DNA from: Terriglobia bacterium
Lineage (GTDB): Bacteria > Acidobacteriota > Terriglobia > Bryobacterales > Bryobacteraceae
NCBI GenBank assembly: GCA_020073145.1
Contig: JAIQFS010000001.1
Coordinates: 248,001 to 312,000, forward strand
Length of the DNA: 64,000 bases
Direction of reading: 5' to 3'
The notes beneath the pieces were generated by a model. The model was given only the letters and a program-made list of their open reading frames with translations, ran no database searches and was not told where the DNA came from. Of the stretch, positions 38,527 to 46,710 are shown in pieces; the stretch's first letter is position 1; each line of letters starts with the position of its first letter. Both the position numbers and the translations under genes were made by a program.

Positions 38527-39771
38527 ATGAAATTGGCGAAAGCGGGGTTGCTTTTGACCCTGGCATCGGCGGCCGTCTGGGCCCAGGTCAATGCGGGCGA
38601 AGTGAAGCCCGAAGCCAGCCTGCCGTTTACCATGACCACGGTAGCCACCTTTGAACTGCCATGGCGGATTGCCTTCCTGCCGGACGGACGGATGTTGATC
38701 ACCGAAAAAATCGGGCCGCTCTGGCTGGTGACCCAGACCGGGGAGAAGATGGCGGTGAGCGGGACGCCCCCCGTCTATTGGGAAGGCCAGAATGGCATGC
38801 TGGGCGTCTACCTCTCGCCCCATTACGCCACCGACCAGAATATCTATCTCACGTATGTCGAACCGGGTGACTACGGCGGGGGCCTGGCGCTGGCGCGCGC
38901 CAAGCTGAATTTCGGTGGCGGCCGCGGACCCGGCCCCGGCGCCGGGGGGGCGCGATTGAGCAACCTCCAGGTGATTTGGCGCCAGTTGCCCCGGGGCAAG
39001 GGCGGTCAGGCGGGCGGCGCGGTCGCCTTTGCGCCCGACGGTCAGTCTCTGTTTCTTTCGGTGGGCGACCGCCAGCGCTTCACCCCCGCTCAGGATCCCA
39101 ACCAGCCGGTCGGCAAGATCCTGCATTTGACGCTGGACGGCAAGCCCGCGCCCGACAATCCCAGTGCCGGCAAAATCGGTGCGGCCTCGGTTCCACTGAT
39201 CGATCCGCCGAGCGACACTGAAGCGGCCAAGACTGCCAAGGTGGTCAGCACCTATACGTTTCCTTCCGAGAATCTGACTCCTGCGGAAACCTGGACCATG
39301 GGCCACCGCACGCCGTACGGGTTGGCATTTTCGCCCACCGGCGAATTGTGGGAGGTGGAGCATGGACCGCGCGGCGGCGACAGGTTGAACCTGATCGAGA
39401 AGGGCAAGAATTATGGCTGGCCACTGGTCTGCTACGCCGATAACTATAACGGCGTGCCCATTCCCCGTCCCGACACGCGGCCCGACCTGGCGCAGGCGGC
39501 GATCTTTTGGGTGCCGGTGGTGGCGCCGGGCAACCTGATGTTCTATACCGGCAAGCAGGCCTTCCCGCAGTGGGACGGCAACGGCTTTGTCAGCGGCATG
39601 GGGACCCAGTCGCTCAACCGCATTATCTTTGACGGCCATGGCGGCGCCAAAATCGCCGAGCGCTGGAGAGTAGGCAAGCGCATCCGCGATGTGGCAGAAG
39701 GACCCGATGGGTCATTGTGGATGCTGGAAGACGCCAATCCCGGCGCCCTGATCCACGTGACACCGAAGTAA
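38527..39771 (+). CDS. Secreted PQQ-type glucose/sorbosone dehydrogenase-like protein
   Basis: A 414-residue protein of the soluble sugar-dehydrogenase (YliI/Asd) family. Signal peptide LAKAGLLLTLASAAVWAQ is followed by the propeller: LPWRIAFLPDGRMLITEK, NGMLGVYLSPHYATDQNIYL, GHRTPYGLAFSPTGELWEVE, HGPRGGDRLNLIEKGKNYGW and the C-terminal RIRDVAEGPDGSLWMLED. It probably oxidises a sugar in the periplasm with PQQ. A Gly/Pro/Arg-rich loop (about residues 138-150) interrupts one blade. The ATG at 38527 has AAGGAG eight bases upstream; one at 38521 is too close to it. A strong terminator follows. Confidence 0.9.
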   Translation: MKLAKAGLLLTLASAAVWAQVNAGEVKPEASLPFTMTTVATFELPWRIAFLPDGRMLITEKIGPLWLVTQTGEKMAVSGTPPVYWEGQNGMLGVYLSPHYATDQNIYLTYVEPGDYGGGLALARAKLNFGGGRGPGPGAGGARLSNLQVIWRQLPRGKGGQAGGAVAFAPDGQSLFLSVGDRQRFTPAQDPNQPVGKILHLTLDGKPAPDNPSAGKIGAASVPLIDPPSDTEAAKTAKVVSTYTFPSENLTPAETWTMGHRTPYGLAFSPTGELWEVEHGPRGGDRLNLIEKGKNYGWPLVCYADNYNGVPIPRPDTRPDLAQAAIFWVPVVAPGNLMFYTGKQAFPQWDGNGFVSGMGTQSLNRIIFDGHGGAKIAERWRVGKRIRDVAEGPDGSLWMLEDANPGALIHVTPK

Positions 39772-39800
39772 ATCGCTTCGGGTTGTGAACAAGCGAGCAC

Positions 39801-39827
39801 AAGGGCCGGAGCGATCCGGCCCTTTTC
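39801..39827 (+). terminator. Rho-independent terminator
   Basis: AAGGGCCGGA and TCCGGCCCTT form a ten-base-pair stem around the GCGA loop (39811-39814), running into TTTTCGCTTT. It lies 30 bases after the dehydrogenase stop codon. Confidence 0.85.
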
Positions 39828-39876
39828 GCTTTACGGATCCGCATTTCCGACTCAGGACTCTGCTCACCGGAAGAAC

Positions 39877-40413
39877 ATGAGGAGGTTCATCATCACCGGC
39901 GCGCCCGGCGCTGGAAAAACAGCGATCATCCGTCAATTGGAACTCGATGGGTTTGGCGTCGTCGAAGAAGCGGCGACTGACGTGATCGCTGCCGGGCATG
40001 CGCGGGGGACGATGGATCTCTGGAAACAGCCCTCGTTTCTGGATGCCATCGCTCATCTGCAAAGGGAGCGTCAGATTCGAGCGTCTGCTCAACCGGATGA
40101 GGTTCAGTTTCACGACCGTTCGGTGGTCTGTACCGCGGCACTGGCCATCCACCTGGGGTACCCGTTCTCTCCCTTTCTGGCCGGCGAACTGGAGCGCATC
40201 CAGAAAGAAGCCGTCTACCAGAACCGGGTCTTCTTCATTCGCAGCCTTGGTTTCATCACCCCGACTGAAGCGCGGAGAATCAGTCTTGAGGATGCGCTAC
40301 GCTTCGAGAAAATCCACGAAGAGACGTATCGCGGCTTCGGCTTCGAACTGGTTTCGGTCGAGCCCGGAAGTGTGGCGGACCGGGTCCGCGTGATTCAAGC
40401 GGCGATTCGTTGA
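39877..40413 (+). CDS. AAA-type P-loop NTPase
   Basis: A 178-residue single-domain P-loop protein with Walker A GAPGAGKTAIIRQL at residues 8-21 and a VQFHDRSVVCTAALA segment that resembles the acidic strand-2/3 motif of kinase-like ATPases. FVSVEPGSVADRV-type sequence ends it. It belongs with the AAA_28-like small NTPases related to NadR-type kinases; the substrate is unknown. It is separated from the upstream gene by a terminator and is probably transcribed alone. Confidence 0.8.
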   Translation: MRRFIITGAPGAGKTAIIRQLELDGFGVVEEAATDVIAAGHARGTMDLWKQPSFLDAIAHLQRERQIRASAQPDEVQFHDRSVVCTAALAIHLGYPFSPFLAGELERIQKEAVYQNRVFFIRSLGFITPTEARRISLEDALRFEKIHEETYRGFGFELVSVEPGSVADRVRVIQAAIR

Positions 40414-40476
40414 TCTGGACACTCCGCACGGCCGCCCCGACCGCGAAAGAGCGGCACGCGAAATGTCGGGAATCGT

Positions 40477-40926
40477 CTACTGGAAAACGATGCGGCCCTT
40501 CAAGGGATCGAGTTTTTTTGTGTCCAAGCCGGTCACTTTCTGCAGGTCGGCATAGGCCTTGAAATCGCCGTTGGCGGTGCGGTACTGAACGATGGCCTGC
40601 GCTTCCGTGTCGGAGATCTCCAGCTGGGTTTGCAGATCTTTGGCCGCCGCCTTGTTGACATTGACCTCGGGGCCCTGGTACTTGGCGAGGTACTTGACGA
40701 TGGTCTTGAAGTCGTCATCGGAGGCGTCGGCGCCGCGCCCTTTCATGTCATCGACGGTGGTCTGCCAGTCATCCTTGCCGTTATGCATGGTGACAACGAC
40801 GCCGGCGTCGTGGCAGGAGCCGCAGACCTTCAGAAAGGTATCCTTGCCCGGTCCGTCGGGCAGATCCTGTGCCTGGGCGGCGGCCAGGAAAAGCAGGGGG
40901 ATTGACAGGATGACGAGTCTCTTCAT
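40477..40926 (-). CDS. Exported cytochrome c fused to a helix-hairpin-helix domain
   Basis: A 149-residue secreted protein. Signal peptide MKRLVILSIPLLFLAAAQAQ precedes a cytochrome c domain with one haem site (CGSCHDAG, residues 35-39 for CxxCH) and a distal methionine candidate in DDMKGRG. The last 65 residues (VNVNKAAAKDLQTQLEISDT then VQYRTANGDFKAYADLQKV) are a ComEA-like helix-hairpin-helix, normally a DNA-binding module. The ATG at 40926 is preferred because a TATTAT -10 ends eight bases upstream; an in-frame ATG at 40935 overlaps that -10. Confidence 0.9.
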   Translation of the reverse strand: MKRLVILSIPLLFLAAAQAQDLPDGPGKDTFLKVCGSCHDAGVVVTMHNGKDDWQTTVDDMKGRGADASDDDFKTIVKYLAKYQGPEVNVNKAAAKDLQTQLEISDTEAQAIVQYRTANGDFKAYADLQKVTGLDTKKLDPLKGRIVFQ

Positions 40927-40933
40927 GCTTTCC

Positions 40934-40939
40934 ATAATA
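40934..40939 (-). promoter_or_regulatory. Leaderless -10 (TATTAT) for the cytochrome gene
   Basis: On the minus strand TATTAT ends eight bases before the ATG at 40926, with no ribosome binding site, so the second in-frame ATG becomes the first transcribed one. Confidence 0.45.
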
Positions 40940-41067
40940 ACCGAAGCGGCCGGGCCTGTAATCTTCAGGTGTGGCTATCCTAAATCAACCTGGATGAAGG
41001 TTTCTTCAGAAACTTCCAGAGGGCGCGGCCCGGCGCACGGCGCTGTCCCGGCAATAACGGGAAACCT

Positions 41068-41988
41068 TCAGAGACGCGCGATGATCGGGCGGCTCCAGGT
41101 ATATGGGAAGACAATGCCGAATGCCGGGCACTCCTCCTCCTCAAACTCGATACTCCGAAATCCTGCGGAAGAGAGCTCCCTCTGGAGTCCACCTCGCGTG
41201 AATAGGCGCATCTCCAGGACCAGGCCAGAGCCGCCATGGAAGGTGAGGTTTTCAAACCGCTCGACCCCTCCGTTCAGAGGGTGGTTTTCCAGAATCTGGG
41301 CCCCGTTCGCTTCCAGCAGCCTCCAGTCAAGCAAGTTAGGAAAGTGCTCCCGGGTGCTTCCCAGACACGGTCCCGGGCGGCCGTCAAAGACCAGGTCGTC
41401 ATACCGTTGAACGTTACCTGCCGGGCTGCGATTCACAATGACCCAACGGCCATCCTCCTGAGCGAGCTTCCAGTCGTACAAGTCCGGCAAGGCGTTCTCG
41501 GGGATGCCGTCGTAGACCCACGGCACAGTGAGCAGAAGAAACCCGGAAGGTTTGAGAAGGCGGGCGCTGTTTCGGAAGGCTTGCCCAGCCGGGGGCTCGA
41601 CATGTTCGAATACTTCACTAGAGATCAGGAAATCCAAGTCCCCAATCGGAGAGTCGTCGAAACGAATGTCAAAGCGCGGCGCGCGATCGTAGTAAGTATT
41701 CCGGTAGGAAAACTTCTTCGTCAGGTGGTCGGCGAGAGCGTCAAGGTCCGAAAGGCCCAATCCCATCACGGACTGCCGGCGGGGAAAGTCGAAGACCGGA
41801 AGGCTCCGCCCGAAGAGTTCGCGTGACACCCGATGCGCCAGCCACCGCACCCGGATATTTGAGGCACAACGCGAGCAGGAGGGCAGCTCCGGATCGACGA
41901 GATGCGCGGGCCCCAGGGCATTCTCCTGCCCACAGAGATTACATTGGAAAGCGATCCGTGTGGGTGTGCTGCTTCTTAGCGCACCCAC
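41068..41988 (-). CDS. Class I SAM-dependent methyltransferase with zinc ribbon
   Basis: A 306-residue protein. The N terminus has a CNLC...CSRC zinc-ribbon-like pair (residues 16-41), followed by a methyltransferase-like domain with DLDFLISSEVFEHVEPP (post-motif acidic/EHV loop) and ARLLKPSGFLLLTVPWVYDG. The classical glycine-rich motif I is weak (VFDFPRRQSVMGLGLSDLDA). A long insert follows. The methyl acceptor is unknown, but this arrangement is common in surface-glycan gene sets. Confidence 0.75.
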   Translation of the reverse strand: MGALRSSTPTRIAFQCNLCGQENALGPAHLVDPELPSCSRCASNIRVRWLAHRVSRELFGRSLPVFDFPRRQSVMGLGLSDLDALADHLTKKFSYRNTYYDRAPRFDIRFDDSPIGDLDFLISSEVFEHVEPPAGQAFRNSARLLKPSGFLLLTVPWVYDGIPENALPDLYDWKLAQEDGRWVIVNRSPAGNVQRYDDLVFDGRPGPCLGSTREHFPNLLDWRLLEANGAQILENHPLNGGVERFENLTFHGGSGLVLEMRLFTRGGLQRELSSAGFRSIEFEEEECPAFGIVFPYTWSRPIIARL

Positions 41989-42135
41989 GGTGTTACGGTG
42001 TCCTGTATTTGATCGTAGCGTGCCGGATGTGGGGATAGCATTGACTTAACATATCATGCGATCCCCGGGCTGCAATTGGGACTTCCTGCTGCTTCGGTAT
42101 TGGAAGATCAAGTCGAAACGCCGACCGTGGCGAAC

Positions 42136-43524
42136 TCAGCCGCCCGGCATCAATTCACAAAGAGCCTGGTGGGAACCATGGAGACGCAAGGCCTGGAAGA
42201 TGTATTCGACGTCCCCCTGGCGATAAGGCGGTGTAAGCACGGCAGCCGCTCCTTCTTCCAGCACGTCGCTCCAGCCGCCATCTGCTTGCGCCAGCCACAC
42301 GATCACCGGAACGGCGTCGGGAAGTTGCCGGGCCATCTCCACCAGGTCACGATACTCTCCATCGGGCAGTTTCAGCGGGCTGAAGATGGCTTGAAACGGC
42401 GGGCCGGCATGGAGAGCCTGGCGGGCCTCGTCGCGGGACGAAACCACCGAGATCTCGGCGCCACATTCTTCGAGCGAGGGCCGCACGCCGGCCTCCCCTC
42501 CGGCTGGGCATACCAACAGAACGCGAAGACGCGACGGGTCAAATACATCCGGATCGGCGCTAGCCCGGTTCGCCAGCCAGGCCGCTTCCACAATGGGCTC
42601 GGCGATGTCCCGGAGCTGGGTCCAGTCCAGGCTGCTCCCCAGTTCGCTATCGGAGCCGGCGGCCATGTTGGAACCGCCCCAAATCCGGGCCTCCGGCAGG
42701 TCCTCTGCTGCTTGAAACGCCTGAATCAGTTTGGTGACCTGAAACAGGTCTTCGTCGTAGGGAGAGCCGCGAATCACGCTGTAGGTGGATCGGCCGTTCT
42801 GCCGCCTGCAGAGCAAGCTAATCAGGTTGGTGTAGCCGCGGGATGCCAGCACCAGGCGGGAGTTCGGGTCGCCCTTCTCGTCGGCGATCACGTAGCCATG
42901 CGGCGACGCGTAGAGAATCTCGGGCTGGGCCGTAATCGGCGCAATCCCGGCCCTGCCGAGCAGAAGATCCTCCAGGCGGTCGCACACCTTTCGGATGGTC
43001 TCCTTGACCAATCCGGCGTCTTCCTGCGTCTTCCCGTTCATGCGTTGCTGGCGGTACGGCTCGAAGACCCACGTGAAGTGGTTGCGGACGAGTTCGTCGA
43101 GATCGACCGGATACAGCCCCCCGCACACATCGATCTTGTTGTTGAATTGCACGATCCACCGGAGCAGAGGGTTGTTGTGCAGTCGTTCCAGAACCTCGTG
43201 ATACTCCAGGATGAAGGCCGCCAGGCACACGTCCTGGTCCGCGTTCCAGACGTAGACCGGCACGGGGCACCGGTGCTGCAGCCAGTTTTTCATGAGATGC
43301 CCCTGGCGGACGGCCAGGTAGGCTTGCATGGCGGCGCTCATGGTGACTTCCCGGACCACACCGGCGTGGTGGTCGAAGTGCACGTAATGCCCGCGGTGAC
43401 CCGGGGTATCGTCCATCACTTCCAGCCCGATCGAATACTCCGGCGCTTCGCGGAGGAAGTGCTCCCAGTTCTCGAAACGCTGGGGCACGACGCGCAACTC
43501 GATGCAACGAAAGTCGGTCTTCAT
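42136..43524 (-). CDS. Unknown protein: DHH-like motifs plus C-terminal pseudo-receiver
   Basis: A 462-residue protein I cannot assign to a named family. The N-terminal part has YVHFDHHAGV (DHH at 51-53), VYVWNADQDVCLAAFILEYH (94-98 acidic) and GGSNMAAGS (283-291), which recall motifs of DHH/DHHA1 phosphoesterases, though their order is not the usual one. Residues about 333-450 look like a response-regulator receiver (RLRVLLVCPAGG ... LKLPDGEYRDLVEMARQLPD ... GAAAVLTPPY), but the phospho-acceptor aspartate is replaced by Ser/Pro (IFSPLKLPDG). The ATG at 43524 is seven bases from GGAGG. It is the last gene of a three-gene cassette. Confidence 0.7.
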   Translation of the reverse strand: MKTDFRCIELRVVPQRFENWEHFLREAPEYSIGLEVMDDTPGHRGHYVHFDHHAGVVREVTMSAAMQAYLAVRQGHLMKNWLQHRCPVPVYVWNADQDVCLAAFILEYHEVLERLHNNPLLRWIVQFNNKIDVCGGLYPVDLDELVRNHFTWVFEPYRQQRMNGKTQEDAGLVKETIRKVCDRLEDLLLGRAGIAPITAQPEILYASPHGYVIADEKGDPNSRLVLASRGYTNLISLLCRRQNGRSTYSVIRGSPYDEDLFQVTKLIQAFQAAEDLPEARIWGGSNMAAGSDSELGSSLDWTQLRDIAEPIVEAAWLANRASADPDVFDPSRLRVLLVCPAGGEAGVRPSLEECGAEISVVSSRDEARQALHAGPPFQAIFSPLKLPDGEYRDLVEMARQLPDAVPVIVWLAQADGGWSDVLEEGAAAVLTPPYRQGDVEYIFQALRLHGSHQALCELMPGG

Positions 43525-43546
43525 CGCCATGCCTCCGGAACCGTTC

Positions 43547-43804
43547 TCAAGAGGAAACCGGGTGGTGTGGGTGGTACAGCCGCCTGGTGAACCCTGCCAG
43601 ATGACTTCTCAAAACCCAAAGCGCGGAATGCAAGACCGGTGGCGCCGGCCGCGGCAACGGAGTCAGACTTCGCTTGCCAAGTTCATCCACGAGGATCCGT
43701 TGGGCGATGGGGATGAACGAACTCTGGTTCGCGGCTGTCTGTAGGAGGTCCGCGTCCGTCATGGAGGCATAGTAGGCGCGAAACGCCTGTTCCGGGCTTC
43801 TCAT
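43547..43804 (-). CDS. Small protein, unknown function
   Basis: An 85-residue protein preceded by a good GGAGG nine bases upstream. The first half (MTDADLLQTAANQSSFIPIA then RILVDELGKR) resembles a short helical motif of the type DxELLxLAxxxxxLxPxAxxxLxxEL that I know from small acidobacterial proteins. The tail is Pro/His/Arg-rich. Its ATG overlaps the stop of the 45-residue exported peptide (ATGA), and the 462-residue gene starts 22 bases later. Confidence 0.65.
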   Translation of the reverse strand: MRSPEQAFRAYYASMTDADLLQTAANQSSFIPIAQRILVDELGKRSLTPLPRPAPPVLHSALWVLRSHLAGFTRRLYHPHHPVSS

Positions 43805-43938
43805 CGGTTGATTCCTCCTTCCAATGAGACGGCGCTGGGAACGGCCTGGTCTCCCGGCGGCGCGTTTTGACCCGAGATCGGACACGGCAGGAGAAACGCC
43901 AGAAGAATGGCGCCCAGGAGCACCCGCAAGAGGGTCAT
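43801..43938 (-). CDS. Short exported peptide (45 residues)
   Basis: The peptide begins MTLLRVLLGAILLAFLLPCP, a clear signal or anchor sequence, then ISGQNAPPGDQ and a short tail ending GGINR. AAAGGAG lies six bases before the ATG. The stop codon overlaps the next start (ATGA), so it is translationally coupled to the 85-residue protein. A perfect nine-base inverted repeat lies directly upstream of the ribosome binding site. No homology is recognised. Confidence 0.6.
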   Translation of the reverse strand: MTLLRVLLGAILLAFLLPCPISGQNAPPGDQAVPSAVSLEGGINR

Positions 43939-43948
43939 CTACTGCTCC

Positions 43949-43970
43949 TTTCGGAGGAGTCCCTCCGAAA
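43949..43970 (-). promoter_or_regulatory. Stem-loop upstream of the exported-peptide gene
   Basis: On the minus strand TTTCGGAGG, loop GACT and CCTCCGAAA form a perfect nine-base-pair hairpin directly followed by GGAG, the ribosome binding site of the 45-residue peptide. The GGAGG inside the first arm mimics a ribosome binding site. Either leader control or a weak terminator on the opposite strand is possible. Confidence 0.5.
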
Positions 43971-44207
43971 TTGTTGTACCGCCACTCGGAGTTCTTGTCA
44001 AGCCGACTGCGGTACGGCCGTACTTCCGTGCCATCCGTCCCGTCATCCCTCGTATCCGGTATTGAGTTTCAGAGGTACGGGACTTAATATGGGGGTGGTA
44101 TCGATGCCGGGGCACGCTTGGCCCTTGCGGGCCTGAGACGTGTCCCCGAAATGACCGAATGCCGCCCGGCGGCAGGAGGCTGGCTGCACAAGCGAGAGGA
44201 CGACGCC

Positions 44208-45518
44208 ATGAAAGAGACTCTCACCATCATCGACAATCGGACCGACCTCCGTTATGAGGTTCCGATCCACCAAGGGACCGTGCGCACCATGGATTTGCGA
44301 AAGATCCAGGCCGGCCCGGGAGACTTCGGTCTCATGGGATACGATCCGGCCTTCATGAACACGGCGTCGTGCCAGAGCGCCATCACGTTCATTGACGGCG
44401 ACAAGGGCATCCTGCGCTATCGGGGCTACGCCATCGAACACCTGGCCGAAAAATGCAGCTTCCTGGAAGTGGCCTACCTGCTCCTGTTCGGCGAGCTTCC
44501 GACGGCCGCGGAGCTGAATGCCTGGGTGGACACCGTCACCCACCACACCATGATTCATGAGACCACCAAGAAGTTCCTGGAAGGCTTCCGCTATGATGCA
44601 CATCCCATGGGCATGTTCATCAGCACGGTGGCGGCGCTTTCCACCGTATACCCCGAAGCGCGCAACGTGCATGACCCGGCCCTGCGCCATCTGCAGATGT
44701 GCCGGCTAGTGGGCAAGGTGCCGACCATCGCGGCCTATACCTACCGCCACAGCCTGGGTTATCCCTACGTGTATCCCGACAACGAGCTCAGCTATACCGC
44801 GAACTTCATGAACATGCTGTGGAAGATGGTGGAGCCCAAGTACCAGGCCAATGCCCAACTGGCGCGCGCGCTCGACATTCTGTTCATCCTGCACGCGGAC
44901 CACGAGCAGAATTGCAGCGCCAACGTGATGCGTTCGGTGGGCAGTTCCCAGGCCGATCCGTTCGTTTCGGTGGCGGCTGCGGCCGCGGCGCTCTCGGGCC
45001 CGCTCCACGGCGGGGCCAACGAAGAAGTGCTCAGGATGCTCGATGAGATCGGATCGAAAGATAAGGTCTGGTCCTACCTCGAGCAGGTCAAGGCCGGGCA
45101 CGGAAAGCTGATGGGCTTCGGGCACCGGATCTACAAGAACTACGATCCGCGGGCGCAGATCATCAAATGGGCCGCCAACCAGGTTTTCGAGGTGACCGGC
45201 CGCAATCCCAAGCTGGAAATCGCTCTCGAGCTGGAGAGGATCGCCCTGGAAGACGACTACTTCGTCAAGCGCAGACTGTACCCCAACGTGGACTTCTACT
45301 CCGGAATCATGTATCAGGCCATGGGCTTCCAGCCGGATTTGTTTACCGTGCTGTTTGCCATCCCGCGCACCGTCGGCTGGCTGGCCCAGTGGCAGGAGAT
45401 GGTCCAGGACCCGGAACAGAAGATCGCGCGGCCCCGGCAAGTCTACATCGGCAGCGAGCAGCGGGATTTCTTGCCCATCGAGCGTCGGGGAGTCCGGGCC
45501 GCCTCGTCGGCGACCTAA
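44208..45518 (+). CDS. gltA: Citrate synthase
   Basis: The enzyme condenses acetyl-CoA with oxaloacetate. At 436 residues it is a type II (hexameric, Gram-negative style) synthase. ITFIDGDKGILRYRGYAIEH is the N-terminal signature; the catalytic residues are in LHADHEQNCS, LHGGANEEVL and GFGHRIYKNYDPRA (His and the Asp further on). RRLYPNVDFYSGIMYQAMGF follows. The ATG at 44208 is behind GAGAGGA. It is divergent from the small exported-peptide cassette. Confidence 0.97.
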   Translation: MKETLTIIDNRTDLRYEVPIHQGTVRTMDLRKIQAGPGDFGLMGYDPAFMNTASCQSAITFIDGDKGILRYRGYAIEHLAEKCSFLEVAYLLLFGELPTAAELNAWVDTVTHHTMIHETTKKFLEGFRYDAHPMGMFISTVAALSTVYPEARNVHDPALRHLQMCRLVGKVPTIAAYTYRHSLGYPYVYPDNELSYTANFMNMLWKMVEPKYQANAQLARALDILFILHADHEQNCSANVMRSVGSSQADPFVSVAAAAAALSGPLHGGANEEVLRMLDEIGSKDKVWSYLEQVKAGHGKLMGFGHRIYKNYDPRAQIIKWAANQVFEVTGRNPKLEIALELERIALEDDYFVKRRLYPNVDFYSGIMYQAMGFQPDLFTVLFAIPRTVGWLAQWQEMVQDPEQKIARPRQVYIGSEQRDFLPIERRGVRAASSAT

Positions 45519-45787
45519 CCGGCAAGAGCGAATAAGGCAATTCTTGGGTGAATTTCCCCAGGGGGACACGTCTTTTGAGGCCGGAAGTGTGGAATTTCAC
45601 CCCAGTACTTTGACTTCGCCCTCACTGCCATTGGGGCAGGCTTCGGCACGATACTTGCTGTAGAGAAGTTCGTATGGTGAGCCGATCGTGGAGAGTTTGG
45701 CCGTGGCTGGTGCGGCGGAAGAGGACGCAACCTCTCATGTCGTCCATGGCAGAAACAGACCACACGGCGTTTCGTCGAGGAGGGGTT

Positions 45788-46015
45788 ATGAAGAGCGCGG
45801 GCGTTACGACGATACGAGAACGGCTGGCTGAGGCCAAGGCCTCACTCGATTACCTGGACCTGGAGCGTTCGCGCCGCGCCGACCCGGAGTTCGGCAAGCG
45901 GATCGAGGCTCACATCGTCTGGCGCGAACTCCTCGACCTCGAGTTCGACGACGCCGAAGAGCGGATTACGCGCCTGTGCGATGCCGCCGAATGGGCGCTC
46001 GCGCTCGTTTCCTGA
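45788..46015 (+). CDS. Small helical protein, unknown function
   Basis: A 75-residue, charged, largely alpha-helical protein (TTIRERLAEAKASLDYLDLE, AHIVWRELLDLEFDDAEERI). The ATG at 45788 follows GAGGAGGGG, a strong ribosome binding site, which argues for a real gene. No domain is recognised. Confidence 0.6.
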   Translation: MKSAGVTTIRERLAEAKASLDYLDLERSRRADPEFGKRIEAHIVWRELLDLEFDDAEERITRLCDAAEWALALVS

Positions 46016-46062
46016 CGATTGCGCAGCGGGGCCGTGCCCCCATCGAAGGGGGCCGCTCCGCC

Positions 46063-46551
46063 TCACCAACCGTGCCGGAGGGCCGCTTCCCGCGCCAGTG
46101 AAACCACGGCCGGCTGGGTCATTTCACGAAACGCTTCGGTACGCATGTGGATCACGTCGCGATGCGTTCCCGCGTTGAATGCAATCATCTCTTCGTCGAG
46201 GAGGCTGCTGTCGAGATACAGCGGCAGTCCGTAGAGCGCGCCGATCGGCGGCATCGCTCCCAACTCGCAATCCGGAAATAGCTTTCCGAGTTCTTCCTCG
46301 GTAGCCAGCCGGGCCTGCGACAGACCGAGCGTATGGCGCACCTCCTGGAAGTCCACCAGCCGGTTGGCTGGAATGAGGATCATGTGATATTTACCGTCTC
46401 CAAACACCACCACCACCTTGGCCACCTCCCGTGCGGGCAGGTGCTCGACCGCCGCGACCTCGCGGGCCGTGAAGGCGGTGTGATGGCTGCTGATCGCGTA
46501 TTTGGCTTGATGGGAATCGAGGAACCGTTGGAGTTGCTCTGCAAGAGGCAT
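46063..46551 (-). CDS. YbaK/EbsC-type aminoacyl-tRNA deacylase
   Basis: A 162-residue single-domain protein of the YbaK/ProX family, which hydrolyses mischarged tRNAs such as Cys- or Ala-tRNA-Pro. HTAFTAREVAAVEHLPAREV, AKVVVVFGDGKYHMILIPAN and GALYGLPLYLDSSLL match the family. GGAGG precedes the ATG. Substrate specificity cannot be told. Confidence 0.88.
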   Translation of the reverse strand: MPLAEQLQRFLDSHQAKYAISSHHTAFTAREVAAVEHLPAREVAKVVVVFGDGKYHMILIPANRLVDFQEVRHTLGLSQARLATEEELGKLFPDCELGAMPPIGALYGLPLYLDSSLLDEEMIAFNAGTHRDVIHMRTEAFREMTQPAVVSLAREAALRHGW

Positions 46552-46556
46552 AGAAA

Positions 46557-46587
46557 CCTCCGACCCAATTGTACGCCCAATCGGAGG
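46557..46587. promoter_or_regulatory. Promoter region with inverted repeat before the YbaK-like gene
   Basis: CCTCCGA (46557-46563) and TCGGAGG (46581-46587) form an inverted repeat enclosing a minus-strand TACAAT (46575-46570). The near arm supplies the ribosome binding site. It may be an operator or a coincidence of a GGAGG copy. Confidence 0.3.
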
Positions 46588-46710
46588 GCAACGCGATGGT
46601 CTCGGAACCGGCTGCAGAAACCATCCGTCAAGCAGGGGCGACTCGTGACCAGCGTTTGGGGAGGCGTCAATTCTCCTGTGCTCCAGAATGTGAATGGCAC
46701 TCCGGACACG

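Noticed and set aside
43949-43970. Hairpin as a plus-strand terminator
   Set aside because: It is followed by TTGTTG rather than a T-run and no plus-strand gene ends before it, so leader control of the minus-strand cassette is more likely.
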